Of a stretch of 64,000 nucleotides of DNA, positions 1 to 11,390 are shown one piece after another. The translations under genes and the position numbers were made by a program. This DNA is from Agarophyton chilense (taxonomy: Eukaryota; Rhodophyta; Florideophyceae; Gracilariales; Gracilariaceae): the NCBI GenBank assembly GCA_030374765.1, contig JARGXX010000068.1, positions 2,852,001 to 2,916,000 on the forward strand. Direction: 5' to 3'. The notes under the pieces are model-generated. The model saw only the letters and a program-made list of their open reading frames with translations, had not been told where the DNA came from and did no database searches. Within the stretch, counting starts at the first letter, position 1, and every line of letters starts with the position of its first letter.

Positions 1-364
1 GCCCCTGTATAGGGTTTCACCCCGTTTTCCTCTTGTTCTCCTTTTTGGCTCTCGTGAGTGGTCGCCCCACTCACCCCGCTCGTCCACCTCATACGAGTGT
101 TTTCTCGCTCCTTTTCCGACAATCGCCGTGGTACCGCTCCGCCTAGGATTGGTCACACCCCGGACTGTGCCGTGCTCACCTAAACATTCTAGGTATATCC
201 CGCCGGACTGGCCTCGGTCTTACACCCGACTCCGTCGTGCCTTTCCAGAGTGGCTCTGTTCCTGTGTTCCGCTGGGACGCGTCTCCTCCGTCTGAGGCGT
301 GTCTCTCAAGAGAGGAAGATCCCGAACATCTTCGTAGTGTCTCCGCTCCAAGCGTTGTCCTACA
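1..364 (+). repeat. 5' LTR of Gypsy A copy 1 (partial, 3' part only)
   Basis: This matches 10226-10589 nearly base for base (offset 10225; about 9 mismatches by eye). It ends in TACA, giving the canonical CA end. The first 232 bases of the LTR lie outside the window. Confidence 0.95.
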
Positions 365-367
365 AAC

Positions 368-383
368 TGGTCTCCCGACTTCG
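368..383 (+). promoter_or_regulatory. Candidate primer-binding site of Gypsy A
   Basis: TGG starts 3 nt after the LTR end, as expected for pairing with the CCA end of a tRNA. The first ten bases (TGGTCTCCCG) are complementary to the 3' end of yeast tRNA-Tyr as I remember it. The next bases do not continue that match, so the primer identity is open. The core TCTCCCGACTT recurs at the same place in Gypsy B. Confidence 0.45.
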
Positions 384-3300
384 AAGTTTGAGTCGGGCAC
401 ACTCAGTCACGATTAATCGGAACGACGAGTCACAAATTGAGGTTGATCTCAGTTGCCCTGTTTGAGGAAGTTTCCTGGCCCCACTAGCCGATCGGGATTG
501 GATACTCACGTGTAACGGACTCTGATCTCATGTCGTCCAAAGACCTTCCGAGGACGCGGAGTCAAAGCGGTGCACCGGAACCATCGCTACCATCCCGTAT
601 CCCGGTCCGTTCACGGTCTCATACCGGTGGATCGACTGGCGTGCCAGGTGGAAGGACCTCCAGACCTCCTGTCTCTGATTCGACACCTCCAGCAAGTGGA
701 GCAGGACCGGCGTCTGCCGCCGCCCAGATGCTCTCCCCTGCTAGGGATGTCACTCTCCATCCCAGCTTTGCAGCTGTGGAAGAGCAACTCCGCTCTATGC
801 CGGAAGCTCAAGTCATCCTTGCAGAGGAGTTCGATTCCCTTCGCAAGAAGGTGGTTGACACTGCTACGCAGGATTTTTCTGAGGACCTCCGTGTCCTCCG
901 TGCGGATGTGGACTCGATTCTAGAGTCCCTTGGTGGACCCTCGGCCTTTGTCAAGGACGTCGCGGAAAAGTTCACGCGCGTCCAAAGCCGTCTTGAGACG
1001 TTGGAACAAGCTCTTATGTCGTGGGATGATCCGCCAAGCCGGTTGCAGTATCCCACAAGGGAAATAAGGAAGAGAACCGCCCGCCAGACTCGAAAGAAGC
1101 GAAGAAACACGGATCCCGAACCGTCAGACTCCTCATCCTCGGAGTCCGACTCTTCCAATTCATCGGTGGAAGTAGCTCGCCGTGAGCGTTCCTCACGCTC
1201 TAAGCGGTCAACAGCCACCCATGGTGTGATCCGCGCCCGCACGAAGGGAAGGAAGCACACAGATTTGAAGGTGCTGAAACCGACCAGTTCGCTCTTTAAG
1301 AAGCTCCAATTATACCGGTACTACCGTTTGGAGGACTCCTCTTTGGATCGTACACCCCGTTGTACGGGAATAGTGAAAGACTGCATTAAGCGAATGCAGC
1401 TCTCACTTCGCAACCAGTTGTTTTCTGGAGAAGACCCAATATTGGTGTTCGATTTCTTGGCACGCTTTGTCGCGGAAGCTGACATCCTTGGAATGAACGA
1501 GGGACAGGCCTACATTGCCTTACCGTACTTCTTACGGGGGCTTGCAGAAGACCAGTATAACTCTGTCAGAGGTACATCACGCGCGTCCGAAGGAGGGGTA
1601 ACGTGCTGGCCCGAAGCAGTTCAGTACCTCCTGAGGTCGTATGCTACTAACTCCGCTATTCAGCAGGCTATACTAGCCCTACGGGACACTCGCCAACGTC
1701 CAGGCGAGTCGGAAACCGATTATTCGTCGCGCCTTGACAAGGCCTTCCACCGCTGTGGCAATGTTTACCCCGCTGAAGAGCGTTGTACCATTTTTGTCGA
1801 TGGTTTGGACCCGGCGATCCGGACTCTTGTTGCTGAACGTCAAGAAGATAGACCTAAAGCCACGTATTTGGAACTAGTGCAGTTCGCTCGCGCAGAAGGT
1901 GAAGCCCTGCGCGCACGCACTCCTGGATCCAGGGTTAGGTCCGCAAAAGCGTTGATGTTACAACCAGGTACCCTGTCAGCTTCGATGATCGAAGAACAGG
2001 CCTCTCGAAGGGATTATGATAACGTGCAGCTAGCCCATAGCGACGTTCATTCCATACCGACAACGGAGTTACCCCAACCTCGGACGAGTCACAATACGTG
2101 ATTGAGGATAACACGCTACTCTATGCGTATAATGGTCGCGTCCGTGCGCCACGCGTCCCACACGACAGTGGTAATGTCCGCTTTTCGCGTCCTGGTTGGA
2201 GAGATACCCGCCCCGCGGTGAAGTTCGCCGAGCCTCGCCACCCAACACCGGCTTCTGGTCTGATTTGTCATCTCTGCTACAAACCAGGCCATACTTCTCC
2301 ACAGTGTGTGTTGTCTCTCCGAGAATGGGCACAAGTCGTAGTCAATTACGAGGCCCTATCCCGGGAGGACAAAGCAGCTGTTCCGATTGCATCGTATATC
2401 CGTGCTCGAACGGATGTTCCACGTCATGTGTCGCTTTCCCGAGCTTGGGTGGTACCTGCACCGGAATCCCGTGTCACCGACGTGGTCGGTCACCCCACCG
2501 CATCTGCAGTACCTTCTGGACCTGATGCCCAGGCGTTGCCCGCTCAACGCCCTGAGCAGCCGCCTCCGGCGGGGCAGGCGCAGAAAAACTTAATGTGGGA
2601 GTCTCCTCTCAAGGAGGGGCGCCCTCAGATTCGAGTTCGACGGCGCCCAAGTCGTCCAGGCCTCGCTCCCCGGTCAAAATCTTTTCAAGGAAAGAGACCG
2701 TCAATGACGTGAACTCGGAACACTTTCGTATTCTGCATCGGCCGTGGAAAAGTTTTTCCCATAACCGATTCCCGGATAGAGTTCTGGTGATGGCCAAAAG
2801 AAATTACAAGGTCTATGCTGACCTTGGCCTTTCACCCCAGTTTATGGTGCGACACTTTACCGTCTTAGACACCGGTGCCGGTCCGAACTTTGTCGTGGAG
2901 GAAGTGTTACCGCCTGCCTTGCAGTATAGGATCCGCCGCGACCAAGTCCCGGAGGTCGCTGACGCAAACAACAAACCGTTAGAGACGGTGGGTTTCATAG
3001 AACTGGTAGTCCGCTTTGGCACTCGCGTGGTGAAACTCGACTTTGTCGTATGTCGGAAACTAGCCACCCCAGTCATCTTGGGTTGCGACTTTTGCAACCG
3101 CTTCGTCGAACCGATCTTCCCCCGCCAACGTGTCGAGATAGAGGATGGATCGTCCACTCCGATCTTTCGTCGTCCGCTTAGGCGTGCCACGAAGAAAAAT
3201 GTCTCGCTGCCGGCAGCACAGTAACTTGGACCGGATAACCGTGAATCTAATAAGCTCCGCGTCGCAGCGTCGTTGTGCGTCCCGCCTGAGTCCCAAATGA

Positions 3301-6300
3301 TGGTGAAAGTAACCTCCCGTCAACACGGACTGCGAGTCTTGCAACCATTATCCTCACTGTATGACAGGCACAGCCTGGCAATTGCGAATGGAATCTTCCA
3401 TTTGAAGCCAAACCAACCGTTTCACGTGCTGATCGCCAATCTAGGGACTGTACCCCAGTATCTGGTGAATAACCAAGTGATAGGGTCCGTCATGCCGCAC
3501 CCCATTGCTGTGGTGCCGACAAAGCTGACCGCAGCTGATGTTCTCGGACTCGATCACTGTAAGGAGGGGGACAGCCCGGAACCCGTTTCATCGCCAGTGC
3601 CCGGGGTTCAACCTGTAACATCAGGGACGCAGCCCGTTTCAACGAGTGGTGGCCGCCCCGATCCAGTCCAAGAACTCGAGGACCTGGATCTCAGCCACGT
3701 CCCGCAGTCATACCGCTATCGATTGCGAGAACTTTTAAGGGACTTCGCCACTATGTGGGACGGCTTCCTTGGTGAGATTGCCACTACGGAACACCAGATT
3801 GATTTGCTACCGGACACCAGACCCATCTCTCAGCACCCATATCGTGCCGGACCCGCCGCACGCGCAGAGGAAAAGGCACAAGTGGATAAAATGCTTCGAG
3901 CAGGAGTCATTGAACCGGCTCAGTCGCCGTGGGCTTCTCCAGTAGTACTGGCTCCAAAGCAGGATTGTTCCTGGAGGTTTTGCGTTGACTACCGTCGGTT
4001 GAATGCCGTTACCGTCAAGGACGTGTATCCAATCCCAAGAACGGACGAGTACATTGACTCGCTGAGCACCGCCACCGTCTTTACAACCCTGGACGCTATT
4101 TGGGGGTAGTGGAAAGTTCCGGTAAGGAAGAAAGACCAGAATAAAACCGCTTTCGCGTGTCACTCCGGTCTCTATCGTTTCAAACGGATGCCTTTTGGTC
4201 TTAACAACGCTCCCGTTACTTTCCGGCGAGCCATTGACATCCTATTGCCCCGCTTCAAATGGCGGACTTGCCTGGTCTACCTGGATAACATAATCGTCTT
4301 CTCAGATAATCTGGACAAACATCTCACTCATGTGAGGGATACCATGACCACGCTTCGAAATGCGGGTGTCACTCTTAAGTTGAAGAAATGTGACTTCCTC
4401 ACAAACACCGTGAAGTATCTCGGCCATGTTATCCGTCCAGGACGTGTTACAATCGAGGAGACTCGTGTTAAGTCACTCAAACAGGCTAAAGAACCGCGGA
4501 CGCAAACCGAGCTTCGTTCCTTTCTGGGACTAGCGAACGTCTACCGACGATTCATCTTGCACTTTGCGGACAAGGCTGCACCGTTAAACGCGCTTTTGCG
4601 GAAAGGCCAGCCACCAAAACTGGACCCCTTCACCCCCGTTTAAACGGAATCTTTCAACTCTCTTAAGCATTCTGTCGTCTCCGCCCCGATCCTCTCGTTG
4701 CCCAAGCCTGGAAGGCCCTTCACCGTAGATACGGACGCCAGCGACTACCAAGTAGGTTGTGCACTGTTTCAAACTGCACCCAATGGGGAAAGACGCCCCG
4801 TAAGGTACTGGTCCCGATCGCTCAACGTCCACGAGAAGAATTACTTCGTCTCGGAGAAGGAATGCCTTGCAGTAGTGTGGGCATTACAAACGTTGCGCCC
4901 CTATCTCCTGGGTAATCATTTCACCGTTTTTACGGACCACGCATCACTTCGATGGCTACTCTCCATCTCGGAGCCTTCAGGCCGCTTGATGCGTTGGCGT
5001 CTCCGTCTAGCGGAATTTGACTTTGACGTGCAGTACCGAAAAGGATCGTGCAACACCCAAGCCGATGCACTCTCCCGCCTGGTCACTACTGGCGAAGCAC
5101 TACCCGTCAAAGACGATGAAATACCCTGTTTTGCAGTGAATGGCGACGACGCTACCATCGAAGACGAGGAACGAGACACGGACTCTTCAGATTCCGGTTC
5201 CGAATTGGACGACTTTCTTCCCTTGAAAGATTCCGAGAAACCCTTACCAAAGAACTTCGTGCCTATTACTCCAGAGGAGATGATACGGGAGCAATTTGCT
5301 GACCCTTTCTGCGCGAAGGTCCGCGCTCAACTCAATGGAGGAGGTACTCTCCCCTTTCAGGCGAATGACGCCGGATAAATTGTACGGACCGTTGGATCGC
5401 ACCCACAAATCGTGGTACCACATAACCTCCAGTCAAGAGTTTTGCGGTTGTCGCACTACTCCAAACTGAGTGGCCACGTCGGGGGATGGAAACTTTACCT
5501 CACCCTATGCCGTAATTTCTACTGGCCTGCCATGGCAGTGGACTGCTACGCAACGGTGCGGTTTTGTACCGATTGCGCTCGGAATGGTGTCAAACACCGC
5601 CGTCATGCGACGAAGTTGAAGATGTTTTCAGCTCGCGCTCCATTGGAGTTTGTGGCCATCGATATACTCGGTCCCTTCCTTAGAACTAAGCGGAATTACA
5701 AGTTCTTACTCGTAATTACGGATAGCTTCTCCAATCTGGTCCGGACCGTACCGTTACGGAAGATCTCCGCTATGAGCGTGGCTCAAGCCTTCGTCCTAGA
5801 CTGGGTCTTCGTCTACGGCCCACCGGTCGACCTCCTCTCTGATACCGGGAGACTGTTCGCCTCTCCTTTCTTCGAGAATGTGTGTTGCACCTTGGACATT
5901 AAGAACCTGTTCACGACCACTTACCACCCCCAAACTAATGGGCAGCCCGAACGGTTCAACCGGACATTACTTGCGACACTCCGTTCATACGTTGCAGACC
6001 ACCCCAAAGATTGGGACTTGTTCACTGATGCGCTCACCTTTGCTTACAATGCGCAGGTGCACAGGACAACTGGATTAACGCCCTTCGAGCTGGTACTGTC
6101 CCGTACCCCACCGCCCGTGGCGCTGGAACCACAGCCCACGCTGGATACATTTCCGTCATCGACTGCTTACCGCGAAGCGTGGAAAACTTGGCTCACGAAG
6201 CTCGTTCCCGCCGCACGGCGTTCAATGGGCCCAGCCCAGGCCGCTTACAAGCGTGAATTTGATACCAAATCCCCTCGCTCGCCGCCACGTCTCGCCCCCG

Positions 6301-7597
6301 ACGGTTATGTATTCATCCGCAAGGAGTATTGGAACCCAGAGAAGGAGAAACGCCACAAGCTGTCACCCGTTGCCGACGGCCCCTTTCGGGTTATTTCGGT
6401 GGCTCCCGACACTGTCGTTGTTGACCTCGCTGGTAGTCACGAACGCATCTCCCGCGATCGCGTGGTATCGGCTCCTCCGCCGTTAATATCCCAACCTACC
6501 GGTGTGACTGCTCCCGTTGAAACGGATTCATCGACCCCCTCACCCCAGGTCCACCCGCGTGCCTACGCGTTACCACACCCATCTCGGGGTTTGTGTGACC
6601 TTCCGCTACCCGCGGCGCCCTACCCGCAAGGAATCGTGTCGCGCATTCGTCGCTCCTCCCCAGTCCACCCGACGGACACCAACTCCGGTGCATCGTCTAA
6701 GGAGGGGGAGTCGCCCGAAAGCCGTCGTAATCCGGTCGATACCATCGCTAGAACCGCCGCACCGTCGCGTGTCATTCTTCGCCCATCAAAGGTGCCTGAT
6801 ACCGACGTCCTGCACGACTCGACGCAGCCGCTATCCAAGCCTCAGAAAGCAGCTGCGGATAACGCCACCAACACTCACCGAGGTGTCACCACACGGGCAA
6901 CACGGAATGCAAATGCGCTCGAAGCACCGCAGCCGGACACAGTACGAGTGGACGACGCACCGCCAAGTACCCCGCACAGGAAGGCGGATACATCCACGGC
7001 GCCGACGCCGGACAGCCAGCCATGGGAACCCTCACGTGACTACACGGAACCTCGCCGTGGGACAGGGAGGTGCGACAATGCGCCACCGCCCCAGCGAATC
7101 TCATCGCCGAAGCGAGCTTCACCACGCCGATTAGCGGAACGACCACCCGGGTTACCCGCTGGTGTGGGCCCTCCAACCGGAGTGGGAAGCTCTGAAACAA
7201 GTCCGGCACTTGGAGAAAATGAACCGCCGAACTCGGGTCGACATTCTACTCAGCCGAGGACTGCCTTGCTCGCTACACGGTCCGAACGGAGCGAAGCCGC
7301 CCAACGCGTGATCACTTCGGTACCCCCTGGCTCAGGACGGGTACCACTCGTAAATAGCGACGCCGTCATACGGGATGGCCGGGAAGCGTACCGACAAGAG
7401 TTCGTGGTTGGACGCATTTTGGAGCACTCTTACCACCCAAAGGGGTATATCCAATACTTGGTCCGTTGGTACGGGTACGGCCCCGTATGGGATTCAGACG
7501 AACCGATAGAGCACCTACCTCGGTCAAAGGTGGTACAGTATCATCGTCGTACTATCACGGCTTTGCCGGCTACCATTAACCGAGCCCAAGTGGGATA

Positions 7598-9993
7598 AGA
7601 AGACACCCGATGGGGAGAAAGGAACAGAAGATCTGGATAAGGTCCCTTGGAAGAAGGAGAAGATGCACAAAAGACCTGTAAAAGGACACTCAGAAGAAGT
7701 GGAAGAGAAGAAAAAAACAAATACGTCATAGACGGAAGCAGTTTACTATTTTCGAAGTTGCTGCACACACTACGGCACAGCGGGGTATACTAACCAAGAT
7801 CCCAAGGGATCAGTTGGAAGAACCCTGATTACCGTGCGCGGCAGCCGAATCGCTAGCAGAGTTACTCCCGCCGGCTAGGCGTGCCACGAGGGCGTCTCTC
7901 ATTGTACCGATGTCGCCGCTCGCCGCTTGTGCTTTCAGTCCGACACCCCGAAAGAACTGGGAGATCACGGCCGCCTCTGGGCGTATGGGAACCTCGATAA
8001 CTTCCAGTTCGTCCGGCAACGCCGCCGCCACTGGAGCGATGACCGCACCTGCGTGAGTCGCTCCCTGCGCCGGCTGCGCCGTTGTATCGGCAGCATCGGG
8101 GTCGCCCATGTCTTCCATGACCTCGTCGCCACGGTATTCGCCCTCCTCCTCCGGGAGATCATCACCGCCATAGGCGTAGTAGATGTCATCCGAGTTGACA
8201 AACCCCACGGGATGGTATGCCTCGCGGAGCCATCCGGAGTGCCGACGCCTCCGCCTCGGAGATCTCTTACTGCTCCCATGGGTTAAAGAAGATGAAATCT
8301 CCCGCCAACAGCGTGCGACGCCCCGGAGACCGATCAGCCCCACCGGCTTCTCGACTACGGTCGCTCTGCCGGACAGGCACGACAGCCCAGTCGACACGCC
8401 CAATGATGTCGATGAGCTCCTGAGCTTCATCAGCGTTATTGACACCTCCAAGAGGGAGTTGAAGGTCCAGCTGCCTGATGTAACCACGCAAACGGGGAGG
8501 AAGATACCACAGTCGATACTGGTCGTAGGCTTCCCACAAGATGTACACCGCGGCGCGGACTGCCCATTCGGTTAGGACCACGGACCACAAGCCGGAGTGC
8601 AGATCCTCGATGACGTACGAGTCCAGATAGGAGACGACTGGAGGCAACTCCACGTAACATCCCCGGCACACCTCGACGGAGGACCACCACCCAGGCAGGG
8701 GAACGTATCGCCCCAACTGATAGAAGGGACTAATCCGGTTTATCTCCGTGTTCTGATAAGGGGCAAAGAACCCAAAGCGGGATCTGCCCCGACGTTCCTC
8801 GCGGATGAAGTTCTGTAACCACCGATATCGGGACTAACGACGAAGGTGACGGAACTCGGCACGAATGATCGGACGGACCCACCAGATCGCTTCTTGACGC
8901 GCTCGCGGTTGACCGCGCCATGCGTAATTATCCAACGCCGCAAGGTGGTCACAATAGCCGATCTCACCCTGAGTCCGGTACATCCGTAGGTCGAAGCCGA
9001 ATTCGTCGGGGATGGGAAATTGAAAGCTTGCCCGGTTGATCCGTGAATAGCCGATGCGGACGAATATGCAATGCGCCTCCTCCACCGACTCGCGCCTCCG
9101 TCGCAGAATCGCGTGAACGGGAACCGCCACACGGCGTCGCCAATCCCACGAGGTGGTGATCAAAGCCGGCAGCTCGCCCGGGAGACGCACATTGCCATCA
9201 GCATACGACACCACGAGTTCTTCGTCGAAGACCGCTGTCAGATGGAACCACGGAGCTCTCCGGAGATTCGCCGCATGTTGACGCGGGTTTAACCCGACGA
9301 GTTCGTCGTAAGTGGGCCAGGTGTCCTCCCCAGGAGTGATGTGGCTTGAAGCTTCAACGGGACCCCAGGATCGGCTCGGCGCGGTTGACGAGGCACTCCC
9401 CGGCGGAAGGGGAGCCGAATGGACACCGTAGAAGTAACCCCGGCGGGGATTGTTACCATTGTTCATCGGGAGTACTGATCGCCGAGGTATCGGCATTTGT
9501 TGGCTGGAGAATGGTGAACGATGCACAAAAACGCTCGAAGTTCGAGGAGTGGTAACCGCGTTGGTACGTTTGTCGTTCGGTTGTGCAGCTCTGCCTTTGA
9601 CAGTCGAGTGGTCGCTTGACGCGTTACGCGGCTCGCTTTTATGCCGGTTGGACCGTTGCCTCCTCGCCATGTCGACGGCGTGTTCGTCACCTAAGGAGGG
9701 GGATATGAAGGGCAATGCCCTTCAAGGTTTCTTCCCAGGACTTAGATATTTAGTGCACTTGAGGACTAGCTTGGTCTATGACCAGCTATACCGCTATTGC
9801 GTGCAGACGGCCGGTTAGGACCGGAGGTGAACACTGGTGGAACACGTGGACTGCATGGATGCCGCCGCTCGAGTGCAAGGCGTGCCACACGTAGCTCGAA
9901 TTTTACCTAATGGTTAGTATTATTTAGTAATTTTCAGTATTTATTTAGCTACTCTATCGCTATTTAGTGTCTATTTTTCGGGCGCGCGCCCAC
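7598..9993 (-). other. Antisense open-frame region of Gypsy A (between integrase and 3' LTR)
   Basis: After the integrase-chromodomain reading frame there are 2.4 kb with no sense coding. The opposite strand holds long open stretches between about 9715 and 7810 with protein-like composition: an N-terminal Arg/Ser/Pro-rich part, a middle part rich in Trp, Tyr and Arg, and an acidic then alanine-rich C-terminal part. Antisense additional ORFs in the 3' region of Gypsy elements are known in plants. I recognise no domain. The region is interrupted and is treated as part of the fossil element. Confidence 0.55.
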
Positions 9994-10589
9994 TGTCAGG
10001 GGCCGCGCGCCACACTACTTAGGAGGTTGAGCACTGCTCCCCAGTAAACACCCTCTTGGGAGATCCCAAGGAGGAAGTCTTGACTCTGAACTCTTCACCT
10101 TCGGCGCGTCTTCACCGCATACTGCGTGAGCGCCCGTCGCACGTTAGTTCATCCACCTCTCTGTCCACCAGAGTGCTACCACCACCGTGGGTTCATATTT
10201 AATCGCCGACACTTGTTGTAGTCTCGCCCCTGTATAGGGTTTCACCCCGTTTTCCTCTTGTTCTCCTTTTTGGCTCTCGTGAGTGGTCGCCCCACTCACC
10301 CCGCTCGTCCACCTTATACGAGTGTTTTCTCGCTCCTTTTCCGACAATCGCCGTGGTACCGCTCCGCCTAGGATTGGTCACACCCCGGACTGTGCCGTGC
10401 TCACCTAAACATTCTAGGTATATCCCGCCGGACTGGCCTCGGTCTTACACCCGACTCCGTCGTGCCTTTCCAAAGTGGCTCTGTTTCTGTGTTCCGCTGG
10501 GACGCGTCTCCTCCGCCTGAGGCATGTCTCTCAAGAGAGAAAGATCCCGAACATCTTCGTGGTGTCTCCGCTCCAAGCGTCGTCTTACA
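9994..10589 (+). repeat. 3' LTR of Gypsy A copy 1
   Basis: 596 bp, starting TGTCAGGG and ending CTTACA (TG...CA). The start is fixed by the matching 596-bp LTR at 63371-63966 on the other strand, and the end by the repeat at 1-364. The LTR is immediately followed by Copia-type coding sequence, so this is the outer edge of the insertion. Confidence 0.95.
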
Positions 10590-11060
10590 AGGGCAAGTCG
10601 ATAATCAGTTTTTTAGCAATTTTTCGAAGCATGCGAAGGTTGATGTGATTCAACTTTAGCTGCCACTCGTGAAATGTTTTGTTTAGAATAACGTGGGTTT
10701 CGTCGTCCGTGCACGAGGGGTTTCTTCGGTCAGATGTTTTTGAAGGGCTAGTAACAGTGCCGCCCTGAAATCCGATCAATATTCGAGATGTGAGTACATT
10801 CGAACCTGCCAATGCCTGGAACGTCTCTAACATTTTCCGAGTTTCGAAGATAGTTGGTGGTGTATCAGCCACGAAAAGAGTGGCTGCAAATTTCGAGAAT
10901 CTTGAATTTGTGGATAGACCTCAAAGTATGAATTTGATTGTACGAGTATTTCTAGAGAAATCATTGGCTCCCGCTTGAATGAGTTGAGCTTGATAGCAGA
11001 GGTGTGTTCGATGTAGTCATTCACTTCTTTAGATGCGCCAAAGTGGGGCATCTGGACTTC
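10590..11060 (-). mobile_element. Copia-type retrotransposon relic (protease end / GAG-pre-integrase)
   Basis: On the minus strand the open frames contain a stretch reading EWQLKLNHINLRMLRK, which resembles the GAG-pre-integrase motif (WHxRLGHxNxxxLxxL) between protease and integrase of Copia elements. Upstream of it lies protease-end-like sequence. The relic is cut exactly at the 3' LTR of Gypsy A, so the Gypsy element landed inside it. It is broken and short. The remaining DNA to 11390 shows no further gene. Confidence 0.55.
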
Positions 11061-11390
11061 GGATAATATCTGATCGACGTCCTTGAAAGTGGATGTGTCT
11101 AGAAGGGTTTTTATATGTCCGACTATTTTTAGAAGGTAAGCTGTAAAATAGAGACTGGGACAAATTCGTTGACTTCATCAAAAATTCTGTTCGTTATAAG
11201 TGAGCGGCTAGATAAAAACGTTATTTTCTTGATGCTGGTGTCCTGGAAAAACTAATTCTTCAATATTTCAGAGAATCCATGAGTTGCAAGTATTTCCGTG
11301 AGGCTCGCGTGAAATTAAAAGATGTTTGTTTTAGGGATGAGGGATCCATATCTCGACCGTTGTAGACATAAGCATTCAGAGTCAAAAGGG

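Larger units (their letters stand above)
1..10589 (+). mobile_element. Gypsy/chromovirus LTR retrotransposon, family A copy 1
   Basis: The element is nearly full length; its 5' LTR is cut by the window start. Parts in order: 5' LTR remainder (1-364), possible primer-binding site (about 368), gag (about 0.5-2.7 kb) with a CX2CX4HX4C zinc knuckle near 2.27 kb, aspartic protease (DTGAGPN core, about 2.6-3.2 kb), reverse transcriptase (about 3.7-4.6 kb), RNase H (about 4.7-5.1 kb), integrase with an HHCC-type zinc region and DDE core (about 5.4-6.5 kb), a long proline/serine-rich linker, and a C-terminal chromodomain (about 7.4-7.55 kb), which defines chromoviruses. A region with antisense open frames follows before the 3' LTR at 9994. 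The coding region is broken in several places, so it is a fossil, but the overlapping parts of its two LTRs differ at only about 9 of 364 positions, so it is fairly young. Confidence 0.93.
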
